NCBI RefSeq assembly: GCF_000280925.3 | Contig: NZ_CP012109.1 | Span: 7,708,501-7,772,500, forward strand | Origin: Myxococcus hansupus | GTDB taxonomy: Bacteria > Myxococcota > Myxococcia > Myxococcales > Myxococcaceae | Direction: 5' to 3' | DNA length: 64,000 nt | Shown: positions 8,761-17,282 of the stretch, in pieces | Layout of the letters: the number at the start of each line of letters is the position of its first letter | Position numbering within the stretch: the first letter of the stretch is position 1 | The notes under the pieces: generated by a model | Told to the model about the DNA's origin: nothing | Seen by the model: the letters and a program-made list of their open reading frames with translations, nothing else | The model's database searches: none | Program-made: the position numbers and the translations under genes

Positions 8761-9103
8761 GTGAGAGCGCGTGGACATGTTGGCCGTGCGCTGGGACTCG
8801 GCCTGACAACGACAGCGCCTCTGTTTGTGCTCGCTCCGCGTCGAGGATGCACGTGTCACGATGCAGGCAGCACCGCGTGACACAATGGCACTCCGCCGAG
8901 GTGGAACAAGGCAGCTCGTATCAGCGCTTCGGGCTGCCTTGGAGGTGTATGCAGCGCCGTGACGCTCCTCCCCTGGTGTGTGACTTGCAGTGCGGTGCAT
9001 GACGTGAGCGCCACTGCGGGCTTCGCCAGAAGCGCCGCTGGAGCATGAAACGGGGGATGCCCATGATTGAGATGAAGCATTCGCGCACCATCACGAGGCC
9101 GCG
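8761..9103. other. Intergenic stretch with no convincing gene
   Basis: Beyond the third repeat block (to about 8795) I see no reading frame with protein-like composition and no tRNA or other RNA fold. Open frames here are short, rich in Arg, Ser and Cys, and lack ribosome sites. The base composition is slightly less GC-rich than in the flanking genes, and some of the stretch probably serves as upstream sequence for the next gene. Confidence 0.5.
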
Positions 9104-9430
9104 ATGGTGAGTCTGTGGGACATGCTGTGCATGATGATCGTGGCCAGTTCGCTCGGAGGGGCCACCTCGAGCGCCCAGCTCGCTGGGGGCGGCGTCGTCA
9201 GGTACGGGATTGGCGCGCTCCTGGGCGTTGGCCTGGGGCTCCTGTCCATGGCCGCCATGCGGAAGGCAGGTCACCTTGTCTTTCAATCCCTCCCGCCCGG
9301 CGATGCCTCGACGAAGACTCCGGCCCGGCTGACCCTGATCTACGTGGCGGCGGCGGTGTGGCTCATGGGCCCCAGTCCGGTGCTCAGCCTGTGGCTCACG
9401 GGATACGTCCTTCGGACCGTCCTTCCCTGA
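9104..9430 (+). CDS. Hypothetical small membrane protein, 108 aa
   Basis: I do not recognise this protein. It has three probable hydrophobic segments: about residues 5-20 (WDMLCMMIVASSLGGA), a Gly/Leu-rich one at 30-50 (YGIGALLGVGLGLLSMAAM) and one at 76-104 (LTLIYVAAAVWLMGPS onwards). The Gly-rich middle helix suggests close helix packing. The ATG is preceded by ACGAGG at five bases, a moderate ribosome site. A hairpin follows the stop. Codon use looks normal for the genome. It is a single-gene unit flanked by longer non-coding DNA. Confidence 0.55.
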   Translation: MVSLWDMLCMMIVASSLGGATSSAQLAGGGVVRYGIGALLGVGLGLLSMAAMRKAGHLVFQSLPPGDASTKTPARLTLIYVAAAVWLMGPSPVLSLWLTGYVLRTVLP

Positions 9431-9448
9431 ATCACTGGGTCTGTGCGC

Positions 9449-9464
9449 GCGTCAACGCTGACGC
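9449..9464 (+). terminator. Short hairpin after small membrane protein gene
   Basis: GCGTCA-ACGC-TGACGC is a perfect 6-bp stem with a 4-base loop, 18 bases after the stop at 9430. Flanking GTGC/GCAC bases may lengthen it with a bulge. It lies between two genes read in the same direction. Confidence 0.4.
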
Positions 9465-9545
9465 ACCGCGCGACGGGCTCCAGCATGGACACGCCATCCG
9501 GCTGACACATGTCGCCGCCGTGGTTCGCGTACAGTGCGGTGCGCC

Positions 9546-10643
9546 ATGACGCTCGCCACACTCCTGCTGCTTGCCACGATATCGGCCCAGTCGATGGAGG
9601 CCCCACCGCCCTCCGAGACCGTCACCGCGCCACCGTTGATGTCCTCGGCCGACGCGTGCGCGCCCGACGTCGAAGCCGAGTACCAGTCGGGCTTCGATGC
9701 GCTCGTGAGCGGCAATGACACGAAGGCGCTGAGGCTGTTCGAGCAGGTGCTCGCCCGCTGTCCTCAGCACCCCTACGCCGGTGAATTCGCCCGACTCACC
9801 CAGGCCCGGCTCCAGCCCGGTGGACGGCTGGCCACGGCCGCCGCGAGCACCGTGGGCAAGGAGCCCCACTCCAGCGCCGCGCGGGCCTCACTGGTCGTGG
9901 TGCAGACGCTGCACGGCGCCGCGCAAGGCGTCCTCCTGTGCGCCATTGGTGACTGCAGCGGGCAGGGCTACGCCGCGGTGTCACTGCTGGGCGCGGGCGC
10001 GGGCGCCGCGAGCACCCTGCTGCTCACGCGAGGCGGCATCACCGATGGACAGGCCGCCGTCATCAACTCCGGCACGGTGTGGGGCTTCTGGTTCGGCGTC
10101 GCGTCGTTGCTCGCATTCGACCTGAACGACAATGACGCGCTGGGCGCCGCCATCCTCGGGGGTGCGGGCTTCACCGGCGTGGGCGTCCTGCTGGCGCACT
10201 TCGTGAGCCCCACGTCGGGTCAGGTGTCACTGGCCAACTCCGGTGGACTCTGGGCGGGCGTGGTCACGGCGCTCTTCCTGGGGACTTCGGACAACAACGA
10301 CACACGGGCCTTCTTCGGCGTCGAATTGGGCGCCACCGCCGCCGGCATCCTGTCCATGGCCATCCTGTCGAAGTACGTGGAGGTATCCCGAGGCCGCATG
10401 CTCATCATCGACGCGGGCGGCATCCTCGGCGGGCTGGTGGGCGCGAGCGCCGTCTACCTCACCGCGGGCAATGACGCGGGGGACGCCATCCTCATCGGCA
10501 GCGGCATCGGCGTACTCGGCGGGCTCGCGCTCACCACGTATCTCACGCGGAACTTCGACCTGCCGGATGCGCCGCAGGTGACGCTGGCGCCACTCACCAC
10601 ACCGCACGGTGGCAAGGGATTGTCGCTGGCCGGCAGATTCTGA
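9546..10643 (+). CDS. Secreted/membrane protein with TPR-like N-terminus and Gly-rich hydrophobic repeats
   Basis: A 365-residue protein with a signal peptide (MTLATLLLLATISAQSM). A TPR-like unit sits at about 45-85 (YQSGFDALVSGNDTKALRLF). The rest is a series of hydrophobic, Gly/Ala-rich segments from about 110 to 340, such as AAVSLLGAGAGAASTLLLTR and DAGGILGGLVGASAVYLTAG, that alternate with short polar loops. The repeated pattern could be stacked membrane helices or beta strands of an envelope protein. The family is seen in myxobacteria as hypothetical. No Shine-Dalgarno is visible; a TACAGT hexamer ten bases before the ATG hints at a very short leader. Confidence 0.65.
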   Translation: MTLATLLLLATISAQSMEAPPPSETVTAPPLMSSADACAPDVEAEYQSGFDALVSGNDTKALRLFEQVLARCPQHPYAGEFARLTQARLQPGGRLATAAASTVGKEPHSSAARASLVVVQTLHGAAQGVLLCAIGDCSGQGYAAVSLLGAGAGAASTLLLTRGGITDGQAAVINSGTVWGFWFGVASLLAFDLNDNDALGAAILGGAGFTGVGVLLAHFVSPTSGQVSLANSGGLWAGVVTALFLGTSDNNDTRAFFGVELGATAAGILSMAILSKYVEVSRGRMLIIDAGGILGGLVGASAVYLTAGNDAGDAILIGSGIGVLGGLALTTYLTRNFDLPDAPQVTLAPLTTPHGGKGLSLAGRF

Positions 10644-10648
10644 CGGGC

Positions 10649-11479
10649 TCAGCGCCGGCGCAGGCCGTAGAGGGACATCAGGAGCTTCTCGAAGGTGCGC
10701 GAGGGCAGCACCGCCTTCGCCACCACCGCCGCCCGCTGCGCCAGGTTCGCCACCGGGTAGCGCACACGTGGCGCTTCACGCTCCATCACCGCCAGCACCT
10801 TCTTCGCCACGTCCTCTGCGACCAGGCCGTCCCGTTCGCCAGACTCGATGGCCTCGAGCGCCGCTTCGAAGCGCTCTTGGTACGCGGAGCCCGCGCCCGC
10901 CTTCGCCACGCGGACTCGGTTCTGCGTGATGTGCGTTCGCACGTCTCCGGGTTGCACCAGCGTGGCCTCGATGCCGAACTCGGCCACCTCCTGGCGCAGC
11001 GCCTCGGTGAAGCCCTCCAGGGCGAACTTGCTCGCGCTGTAGAGGGACTGGAAGGGCAACCCCACCTGCCCTCCCAGGGAGCTGACCTGGATGATGCGCC
11101 CGAAGCCCTGCTTCCGCATCGTCGGCAACACGGCCTTGCACACGCGCAGCGCGCCCAGGAAGTTGGCGTCGAGCTGCGCGCGGGCCTCCTCGATGGAGGT
11201 GTCCTCGGCGGCCCCCGCGAGCGCGTACCCCGCGTTGTTCACCACCGTGTCGAGATAGCCGCGCTCCTGCGCCAGCACCGTCTCCACGGCCCGCTGCACG
11301 GAGTCATCCTGGGTGACGTCCATCACCAGCATCGGGTAGCCCGGCGGCGCGGCCTCCACGGAGCGGCGACTCGTGCCGTAGACGGCGTACCCGCGCGTGC
11401 TCAGCAGCTCCGCACACGCCTTGCCGATGCCCGATGAAGCACCGGTGATGAGAACCACTCGCTTCCGCCTCGCCGTCAT
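10649..11479 (-). CDS. Short-chain dehydrogenase/reductase (SDR)
   Basis: 276 residues with all classical SDR landmarks: the cofactor loop TGASSGIG (residues 12-19), NNAG near 83, the catalytic Ser in IIQVSSLGG, and the YSASK active-site motif near 150. The basic SRRS after the second strand suggests NADP(H) preference. The start MTARRKRVVLI is favoured over an upstream ATG because the extra residues are not SDR-like. The C-terminal tail is long and basic. Many relatives are annotated as oxidoreductases of unknown substrate; lipid or carbonyl reduction is possible. It converges on the preceding gene with five bases between, and lies downstream of the DUF1232 gene. Confidence 0.9.
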   Translation of the reverse strand: MTARRKRVVLITGASSGIGKACAELLSTRGYAVYGTSRRSVEAAPPGYPMLVMDVTQDDSVQRAVETVLAQERGYLDTVVNNAGYALAGAAEDTSIEEARAQLDANFLGALRVCKAVLPTMRKQGFGRIIQVSSLGGQVGLPFQSLYSASKFALEGFTEALRQEVAEFGIEATLVQPGDVRTHITQNRVRVAKAGAGSAYQERFEAALEAIESGERDGLVAEDVAKKVLAVMEREAPRVRYPVANLAQRAAVVAKAVLPSRTFEKLLMSLYGLRRR

Positions 11480-11589
11480 CCACGCTCCGTGCGCCAGTCT
11501 TCCTGGCGCACAAACCATGACGGTGCGGGGCACGACAAGAGGCTCACGCCCCGCGAGACATCCGGTAGCGCCGGCTCAGACCGGCTTGC

Positions 11590-11862
11590 TCACGGTGACG
11601 CGGCGCTTCCCGGCGCGGCTTCGCCATCCACGGTGAGCTGGTGGCGCTGCACCTCCCTCACCATGAAGAAGGCCGCGGCGGACAACACGCCCAGGTCATC
11701 CAGCCACCCGAGCACCGGAATCACATCCGGAATCGCGTCCACGGGTGACAGGAAGTAGACCACCGCGAGTACGCCGGCGAGCTTCCGCCAGAGCGCCACG
11801 TGCGGGTCGCGCACGTACCGGAAAAAACGGCTCCCCATTCCACGAAGGCCTGCGATGTTCAT
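11590..11862 (-). CDS. DUF1232 (YkvA-like) small membrane protein
   Basis: A 90-residue protein with the DUF1232 core VYFLSPVDAIPDVIPVLGWL, in which the SPxDxIPDxIPxxGxxDD pattern is diagnostic (here continuing as DDLGVLSAAAFFM). One or two membrane segments are formed by LAGVLAVVYFL and VLSAAAFFMV. The function of the family is not established; several members occur near membrane transport or stress genes. The gene lies 110 bases upstream of the SDR gene on the same strand and may be co-transcribed. Confidence 0.85.
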   Translation of the reverse strand: MNIAGLRGMGSRFFRYVRDPHVALWRKLAGVLAVVYFLSPVDAIPDVIPVLGWLDDLGVLSAAAFFMVREVQRHQLTVDGEAAPGSAASP

Positions 11863-11951
11863 ACCTACCTCTACGCATGGGAGGCCCAGGTGATTGCGGC
11901 CCCAGCCCGCACCCAGCGTATGCCGTCCGGCCGCCTGGAGGACAGCCAGGC

Positions 11952-13010
11952 TCAGTCCGGAATGTCCTCCAACACCATCGCCCGACCCACCACTTCCAGC
12001 CGCGCCCGGTCGCCCGCCCGCAGCGGCGACTCAGGGGCTCCGCGCACGGTGAGCTCCAGGCCGTTGCAGGCAATCGTGTACTCGGCGGAGGGCCCCTGGA
12101 ACTCGCGCGCCAGCACCTCCGCGCGCAGGGCGCCGCCGATCGCGACGCTGTCCGTGTCCGGCACCAGCTTCAGCGCCTCCGGGCGCAGCGACAGCAGCAC
12201 GTTGCCCTTCGCGGGCGCACCCATCACCGGGAGGATGCCGAGCAGCGTCCGAGCGCCGTTGCCAAAGCCCACGCCCGGCAGCAGGTTGGTGCCGCCCAGG
12301 AAGTACGCCACGAAGGCCGTGCGCGGCGTCGCGTAGACGGCCTCCGGCGTGCCCACCTGCTCCACCTTGCCCGCACGCATCACCGCCAGCCGGTCCGCGA
12401 AGGCCATGGCCTCCTGCTGGTCATGCGTGACGAGCATCACCGTGGCGCCAAGCGACTTGAGCACCCGCCGCACCTCCATCCGCGTGGAGGTGCGCAGCGC
12501 GCTGTCCAGGCTGGAGAAGGGCTCGTCCAACAGCAGCACTCGGGGCCCCGGCGCCAACGCCCGGGACAACGCCACGCGCTGCTGCTGCCCGCCTGAGAGC
12601 GCGTGCGGCATGCGCGACTCGAAGCCCTCCAGGCCGAAGAGCTTCAGCATCTGGCTCGCGCGGGCGCGGGCATCCTGGCGAGACATCGCGGTGAGACCGA
12701 AGGCCACGTTCTCCAGCACGGACAGGTGCGGGAAGAGGGCGTAGTCCTGGAACACCATGCCCACGCTGCGCTGCTCGGGCGGCACGAAGGCGCCCGAGCC
12801 CGCGAGGGTGCGGCCCTCCAGGGTGACAGTGCCACCGTTGGGGCGCTCGAAGCCCGCCACCAGCCGCAGCGTCGTCGTCTTGCCGCACCCCGAAGGCCCG
12901 AGCAGCGCCAGCACCTCGCCGGGCTCCACCTCCAGGGACAAGCCATCCACCGCGGCGGTACCGCTGGAGGCATAACGAAGGGTGACGGCGTCGAGCGAGA
13001 GCAGGGACAT
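11952..13010 (-). CDS. fbpC: Ferric iron ABC transporter ATP-binding protein (FbpC-like)
   Basis: A 352-residue ABC ATPase with Walker A GPSGCGKTT (residues 38-46), Q-loop, signature LSGGQQQRVALSRALA, Walker B VLLLDEPF and the switch His in VTHDQQEAM. A C-terminal TOBE-type regulatory region (about 240-350) is present, as in FbpC/PotA/ModC. The neighbouring permease and binding protein place it in a ferric iron importer (FbpABC). The gap to the permease gene is 48 bases. Iron specificity comes mainly from the binding protein; a related anion or polyamine role is unlikely given its Tyr-Tyr motif. Confidence 0.9.
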   Translation of the reverse strand: MSLLSLDAVTLRYASSGTAAVDGLSLEVEPGEVLALLGPSGCGKTTTLRLVAGFERPNGGTVTLEGRTLAGSGAFVPPEQRSVGMVFQDYALFPHLSVLENVAFGLTAMSRQDARARASQMLKLFGLEGFESRMPHALSGGQQQRVALSRALAPGPRVLLLDEPFSSLDSALRTSTRMEVRRVLKSLGATVMLVTHDQQEAMAFADRLAVMRAGKVEQVGTPEAVYATPRTAFVAYFLGGTNLLPGVGFGNGARTLLGILPVMGAPAKGNVLLSLRPEALKLVPDTDSVAIGGALRAEVLAREFQGPSAEYTIACNGLELTVRGAPESPLRAGDRARLEVVGRAMVLEDIPD

Positions 13011-13058
13011 GGCGGCCGGCGCACCCTACCGCGTTCCCGCGTGGCAGGGCGCTTTGCC

Positions 13059-14624
13059 TTACCCGGGAGACGAGCGGCCCTCTTGCGAGACGAGCAGTCC
13101 CACACCCAGCGTGGAGACCGCCATCAGCAGCAACGCCGGCGCGGCGGCCTCGGCGAAGCGGCCCTCGGCGGTGGCGCCCCAGACGCGCGTGGCGAGCGTC
13201 TCGAAGCCGATGGGCGCCAGCAGCAACGTCGCGGGCAGCTCCTTCATCGCGGTGAGGAAGACGAGCGCCGCGCCCGCGAGGAGTCCGGGCCGCAGCAGTG
13301 GCGCCGTCACCCGGCGGAGCACCGCGGACGGCGGCTGTCCCAGGGACGCCGCGGCCTCTGGCAGGTGCGGGTTGAGCTGGAGCAGCGACGCGCGCACCAC
13401 CCCCACCGCCTGCGGGAGGAAGCGCACCACGTACGCGAGCACCAACATCACCAGCGTGCCGTAGAGAAAGGGCACCGCCTGCACGCCGAGGAAGACGAGC
13501 GACAACGCGAGCACGATGGGCGGCAGCGCGTAGCCCGCGTAGGACACACGCTCCAGCGCCACCGTGAGGCGGCTCGGGTAGCGAACCGCGAGGAAGGCCA
13601 ATGGCAGCGCGCCCACCACCGCCGCCACCGCGCCCATCATCGAGGCACTCACCGAGTTCCACGCGGGCCCCAGCATCGGCCCCGACTCCACGGACAGGCC
13701 CTGCACGCCCCAGTACACGAGCACGCCCACGGGCAGCGCGACGCCCACCGCCACCACCGCGCCGCACAGCAACAGCGCCGGCACGCGCCAGCCTCGCAGC
13801 GACACTGGCGCGACGGCCCTCGCGGCGCCCTTCGCGCTGCGGTGGTAGCCCGCGCGGCCTCGCAGCCACAGCTCCAGGGCCAGCACGCCCACCGTCACGG
13901 ATACGAGCGCCAGCCCGAGCAGCGCCGCGTAGCTGCGGTCATACGCGCCTTCGTATTGCACGTAGATGGCGCGCGAGAAGGCGTCGTATTGGACCAGCGC
14001 CACCGCGCCGAAATCAGAGAGCACATACAGGCCCACGAGCAGCGCGCCGGACGCGAAGGCCGGGCGCAGCAGGGGCACGGTGATGCGGAAGAAGGCCCGC
14101 GCGGGCGTGAGCCCCAGGCTGCGAGCGCCCTCCAGCCACGCCGGGTCCTGGGACAGCAGCCCGGCGCGCAGCGCGAGGAAGAAGTACGGATACGTCGACA
14201 CGGTCAGCGCCAGCAACGCACCCGGGAAGCCGTACACGGGGGGCACGGGGAGGCCCCAGCGCGTCAGGGGCTCCTCCAGCGCGCCGCCCACGCCGAACGC
14301 CGCCAACAGCACGTAGCCGCTGACGAAGGTCGGCACGGCCAACGGCACGCACAACAGCACCGTCCAGAGACGGCGCCCCGGCAGGTCCGTGCGCGTGGTG
14401 AGCCACGCGAGCGGCAAGGCCAGCAGCGCCGCGCAGCCAGTCACCGCCGCCGCGAGCCCCAACGTGCGGCCGAGCAGGCCCCACGTCCGGTCTCGAAACA
14501 GCAGTCCCCAGGCTTCCGCGTCCGCTTCCGCGGCGCGCACGCACAGGTACACCGCGGGCACCAGCGCCAGCGCGGCCATGGCCACGCCAGCCACCCACAA
14601 CCCTCCCGGGGCACGACGGCGCAT
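13059..14624 (-). CDS. fbpB: Ferric iron ABC transporter permease, two-domain (FbpB-like)
   Basis: A 521-residue permease made of two fused halves, each with about six membrane helices. Each half ends with an EAA loop that docks on the ATPase: EGARSLGLTPARAFFRIT near residue 180 and EAAASLGQPPSAVLRRVT near 420. This duplicated layout is typical of FbpB/AfuB/ThiP. The ATG overlaps the binding protein's stop by one base (TGATG), giving translational coupling. It forms the inner-membrane channel of the iron importer. Confidence 0.9.
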   Translation of the reverse strand: MRRRAPGGLWVAGVAMAALALVPAVYLCVRAAEADAEAWGLLFRDRTWGLLGRTLGLAAAVTGCAALLALPLAWLTTRTDLPGRRLWTVLLCVPLAVPTFVSGYVLLAAFGVGGALEEPLTRWGLPVPPVYGFPGALLALTVSTYPYFFLALRAGLLSQDPAWLEGARSLGLTPARAFFRITVPLLRPAFASGALLVGLYVLSDFGAVALVQYDAFSRAIYVQYEGAYDRSYAALLGLALVSVTVGVLALELWLRGRAGYHRSAKGAARAVAPVSLRGWRVPALLLCGAVVAVGVALPVGVLVYWGVQGLSVESGPMLGPAWNSVSASMMGAVAAVVGALPLAFLAVRYPSRLTVALERVSYAGYALPPIVLALSLVFLGVQAVPFLYGTLVMLVLAYVVRFLPQAVGVVRASLLQLNPHLPEAAASLGQPPSAVLRRVTAPLLRPGLLAGAALVFLTAMKELPATLLLAPIGFETLATRVWGATAEGRFAEAAAPALLLMAVSTLGVGLLVSQEGRSSPG

Positions 14625-15607
14625 CAGAGAACGCCGGTGTCCTGGAGCAGCTTCACGGTGCCGCGCAGGTCGTCGAGCTTCGACAGGTCGAGGTCCGGCG
14701 AGCCCACCTTGTCGAGCGCGGGCAGTCCTTCCGCCATCTTCACGCCAGCCACCAGCGGGAACTCGTAGGTCTCCTGCGCGAAGTACGCCTGCGCCTCGGA
14801 GTCCAGCAGGTACGCGGCCAGCTTCTTCGCCGCGTCCGCGTTCTTCGTCCCCTTGAGGATGGCCACGCCCGCCACGTTCACCAGCGCGCCCGGGTCCCCC
14901 GCGGCGACGAAGTGGTTGGCCACGGGCAGGTCGGCTTTGTTCTTCTTCGCGGAGAACAGGTAGTAATGGTTCACGAAGCCCGCGTCGATTTCACCGCGGC
15001 CCAACGCCTCGATGACCGCCGAGTTGTTCTTGTAGACGCGCGGCGCGTTGGCCTGGATGCCCTTGAGCCACTGGGTCGCGGCCTCGTCACCCTTGAGCAG
15101 CCGCAGCGCGGTGACGAAGGACTGGAACGACGCGTTGGTGGGCGCCCAGCCCAGGCGGCCCTTCCACTTCGCATCCGTGAAACCCAGGATGCTCTTGGGC
15201 AGCGCGTTCGCCTTCACCTTCTTCGTGTTGTAGGCCACGACGCGCGCCCGGCCGCTGGTGCCCACCCAGACACCCTGCGGAGAACGGAAGCGCGCATCCA
15301 CCTTGTCCAGCGTCTCCTTGGGCAGCGCCTCCAACTGGCCCGACTTCGCCAGCGCGCCGAGCGCCCCCGCGTCCTGCGCGAAGAACACGTCGGCGGGCGT
15401 CTTCGCGCCCTCCTCCAGCAGCGTGGCGGCGAGCTGCGGCGTCTCGCCGTAACGCACCTTCACCCCGATACCCGTCTTCTCGGTGAACTTCTTGAGCAGC
15501 GGCCCCACGAGCTTCTCGTTGCGGCCGGAGTAGATGGTGAGCGTCTCCGCCGCGAGCGCGGGGGAGGACAGGGTCAGGACCAGGGAGAATAGAAGTAGAC
15601 GAACCAT
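14624..15607 (-). CDS. fbpA: Ferric iron-binding periplasmic protein (FbpA-like)
   Basis: 327 residues with a clear signal peptide (MVRLLLFSLVLTLSSPALAA) and the FbpA-type start of the mature chain ETLTIYSGRNEKLVGPLLKK. The segment DAGFVNHYYLFSAKK, with adjacent tyrosines, matches the iron-coordinating Tyr pair of FbpA/FutA proteins. The ATG at 15607 is chosen because the signal peptide begins exactly there; the open frame extends upstream but is not protein-like. It is the first gene of the fbpABC operon. No clear Fur box is visible in the 145-base divergent upstream region. Confidence 0.9.
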   Translation of the reverse strand: MVRLLLFSLVLTLSSPALAAETLTIYSGRNEKLVGPLLKKFTEKTGIGVKVRYGETPQLAATLLEEGAKTPADVFFAQDAGALGALAKSGQLEALPKETLDKVDARFRSPQGVWVGTSGRARVVAYNTKKVKANALPKSILGFTDAKWKGRLGWAPTNASFQSFVTALRLLKGDEAATQWLKGIQANAPRVYKNNSAVIEALGRGEIDAGFVNHYYLFSAKKNKADLPVANHFVAAGDPGALVNVAGVAILKGTKNADAAKKLAAYLLDSEAQAYFAQETYEFPLVAGVKMAEGLPALDKVGSPDLDLSKLDDLRGTVKLLQDTGVL

Positions 15608-15752
15608 GGGGCGGCACCCTAACGGAGGGGATGCCCGGCTTCCACCGGATGTGCGGTGTCGCCTTTCGGAGCACGGCGCAGGTGACACCAGCGCGTCGCC
15701 TCGCGCCGGAGTAGCCTCTGGGGACGCTTCCTCCCGACACCGTGGAGACATC

Positions 15753-16388
15753 ATGCCTCGCCCGTTCATCATCGCCTGCGCCGCCGCCCTGCTCACCGCT
15801 CCCTCCGCGTTCGCGCAACCAGCGCCCGCCGCGCCGCAGGTTTCGTCCTCCCCCGCGCAGAAGAAGCTGGCGCCCAACCCGATGAACGAGGCCATGCGGC
15901 GAATCCGGAGCGAGCTCCAGACCGTGCCCGCGCCGCGGCCGGAGGACGTGAAGTCCGTCGACGCCATCATCGCCGCGCTCTACAACGTCATCAGCGGACC
16001 GGCGGGACAGCCGCGCGACTGGGAACGGTTCCGCTCGCTCTTCCACCCGGGGGCCCAGATGATTCCGATGCGCAAGGCGAAGCCGGGGCCCTCGCCCGTG
16101 GCCACGCCCTTCTCACCGGAAGCCTACGTCGGCTCCGCCACGGTGGCGTTCGGCAAGCGCGGCTTCTTCGAGAAGGAGCTGCACCGCCAGACGTCGGGCT
16201 ACGGCCACATGGTCCACGCGATGAGCGCGTATGAGACGCGCGAAAGCCTGAACGGCCCGGTGCTGGTCCAGGGGGTCAACAGCATCCAGCTCGTCTTCGA
16301 CGGCCAGCGCTGGTGGATCCTCAACATCGCCTGGACGGACGACAAGGCCACGGAGACGCCCGTGCCGAAGGACTTCACGCGGAAGTAG
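15753..16388 (+). CDS. Secreted NTF2/SnoaL-like protein
   Basis: 211 residues. A signal peptide (MPRPFIIACAAALLTAPSAFA) precedes a Pro/Ala/Lys-rich linker. From about residue 70 a compact domain follows (AIIAALYNVISGPAGQPRDW, FRSLFHPGAQMIPM, then EKELHRQTSGYGHMVHAMSAY and VNSIQLVFDGQRWWILNIAW). The order of helix, Asp/Arg-containing loop and curved sheet ending in a W-W-I strand fits the NTF2-like SnoaL fold used by small-molecule isomerases and by unknown secreted proteins. No catalytic role can be assigned. The upstream region is shared with fbpA. The ATG has GGAG at seven bases. Confidence 0.7.
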   Translation: MPRPFIIACAAALLTAPSAFAQPAPAAPQVSSSPAQKKLAPNPMNEAMRRIRSELQTVPAPRPEDVKSVDAIIAALYNVISGPAGQPRDWERFRSLFHPGAQMIPMRKAKPGPSPVATPFSPEAYVGSATVAFGKRGFFEKELHRQTSGYGHMVHAMSAYETRESLNGPVLVQGVNSIQLVFDGQRWWILNIAWTDDKATETPVPKDFTRK

Positions 16389-16398
16389 CACCCACGCC

Positions 16399-17235
16399 AT
16401 GCGGCCCGCGGCCACTCGCGACATCCTGGTCGTCGGCAATTACTGCCATGACCTGCTCAGGCATGGGCACGGCAGGGAGACGCACGCGCTCGGCGGGTCG
16501 GCCGCGTACATCTCCGCCGTGCTGGATGCGATGAACCGGGATTACGCGGTGGCCGCCGTGGCGGGCGAGGACTTCCGTTACGCGCACCAGGTGCGGTACC
16601 CACCGCGCGTCGTTCCGGGCACTCGCACCACGCAGTTCATCGCGGACCTGACGGGTGAGACGCGGACGCTTCACGTCAGCGCGAAGTCGGAGCCCATCCT
16701 CCCCGAGGACATCACAGTGGACGCGCGCGTGGCGCTGGCGTGTGGCGTGGCGGGTGAGGTGTTGCCCGAGACGCTGCTGCGTGTCTCGGAGCGCGCCCGG
16801 CATGTACTGGCGGATGCGCAAGGGCTGCTGCGGACGTTGGACGCCCAAGGGCGGGTCCTCAACGTGAGGCTGGAGGACACGCCGTTCGACGCGATGCTGG
16901 AGCGGCTTCGCGTGCTGAAGGCCAGCGAGGAGGAAGCCGAGGCGCTGGACATCGAACGGGTGCGGCGGCGCACGTGCCTGGTGGTGACCCGTGGCCCTCG
17001 GGGGTGCACGGTGTACACGGCGGATGCGCGTCTGGATGTACCCGGTGTTCCCGTGGAGGAAGTGGATGCCACGGGCGCGGGGGACTGTTTCCTCGCGGGG
17101 TTCGCGTTGGGATTGCTGCGGGAGCTGCCGCTCGCGCGGTGTGCTGAGATTGCGAATGGGTTTGGCGCGCAGGCCGTGACGCAGGTCGGTGTGCCCAGGC
17201 TGGATGCCAGCCGGATTCCAGCAGACCTGCGTTGA
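16399..17235 (+). CDS. PfkB-family carbohydrate kinase
   Basis: A 278-residue ribokinase-like protein. It starts DILVVGNYCHDLL and has GGSAAYISAVLDAM near residue 32, the sugar-binding glycine motif. The C-terminal signature EEVDATGAGDCFLAGFALGL contains the anion hole and the catalytic Asp of GAGD. The overall shape is like plant myo-inositol kinase and uncharacterised bacterial homologues, which lack the classical lid. The substrate (a sugar, inositol or nucleoside) cannot be told. It follows the NTF2-like gene by ten bases and is probably co-transcribed. Confidence 0.85.
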   Translation: MRPAATRDILVVGNYCHDLLRHGHGRETHALGGSAAYISAVLDAMNRDYAVAAVAGEDFRYAHQVRYPPRVVPGTRTTQFIADLTGETRTLHVSAKSEPILPEDITVDARVALACGVAGEVLPETLLRVSERARHVLADAQGLLRTLDAQGRVLNVRLEDTPFDAMLERLRVLKASEEEAEALDIERVRRRTCLVVTRGPRGCTVYTADARLDVPGVPVEEVDATGAGDCFLAGFALGLLRELPLARCAEIANGFGAQAVTQVGVPRLDASRIPADLR

Positions 17236-17282
17236 GCTACCATCCCCTCAGTCAGCGTTGAGGACGTCTCTCTGGGGGGAGC

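Larger units (their letters stand above)
8606..8795. repeat. Diverged tandem repeat (about 83 bp) of a gene 3' end plus terminator hairpin
   Basis: Three related blocks begin at 8606 (GTGGACACGTTGGCCGCGCG), 8689 (CTGGAGACGCTCGCCGCGCG) and 8771 (GTGGACATGTTGGCCGTGCG), spaced 83 and 82 bases. The first is the last coding part of the vWA gene. Blocks one and two each continue into a GC-rich hairpin (8644-8677 and 8727-8760), also 83 bases apart. The third block has no hairpin copy. This looks like an old tandem duplication of the gene end and its terminator that has since drifted. Confidence 0.75.

Noticed and set aside
8641-8880. Small 79-codon plus-strand frame after the vWA gene
   Set aside because: It crosses the duplicated hairpins and repeats, has no ribosome site and no protein-like pattern.
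8761-9103. Search for tRNA, riboswitch, attachment site or CRISPR repeats
   Set aside because: No cloverleaf, CCA-end context, direct repeats of regular length or known aptamer pattern could be seen here or elsewhere in the window.
12603-14768. 721-codon plus-strand frame over the fbpBC genes
   Set aside because: Antisense to two conserved transporter genes, composition typical of shadow frames.
15608-15752. Fur box upstream of fbpA
   Set aside because: No AT-rich GATAATGATAATCATTATC-like sequence is present in the divergent region.
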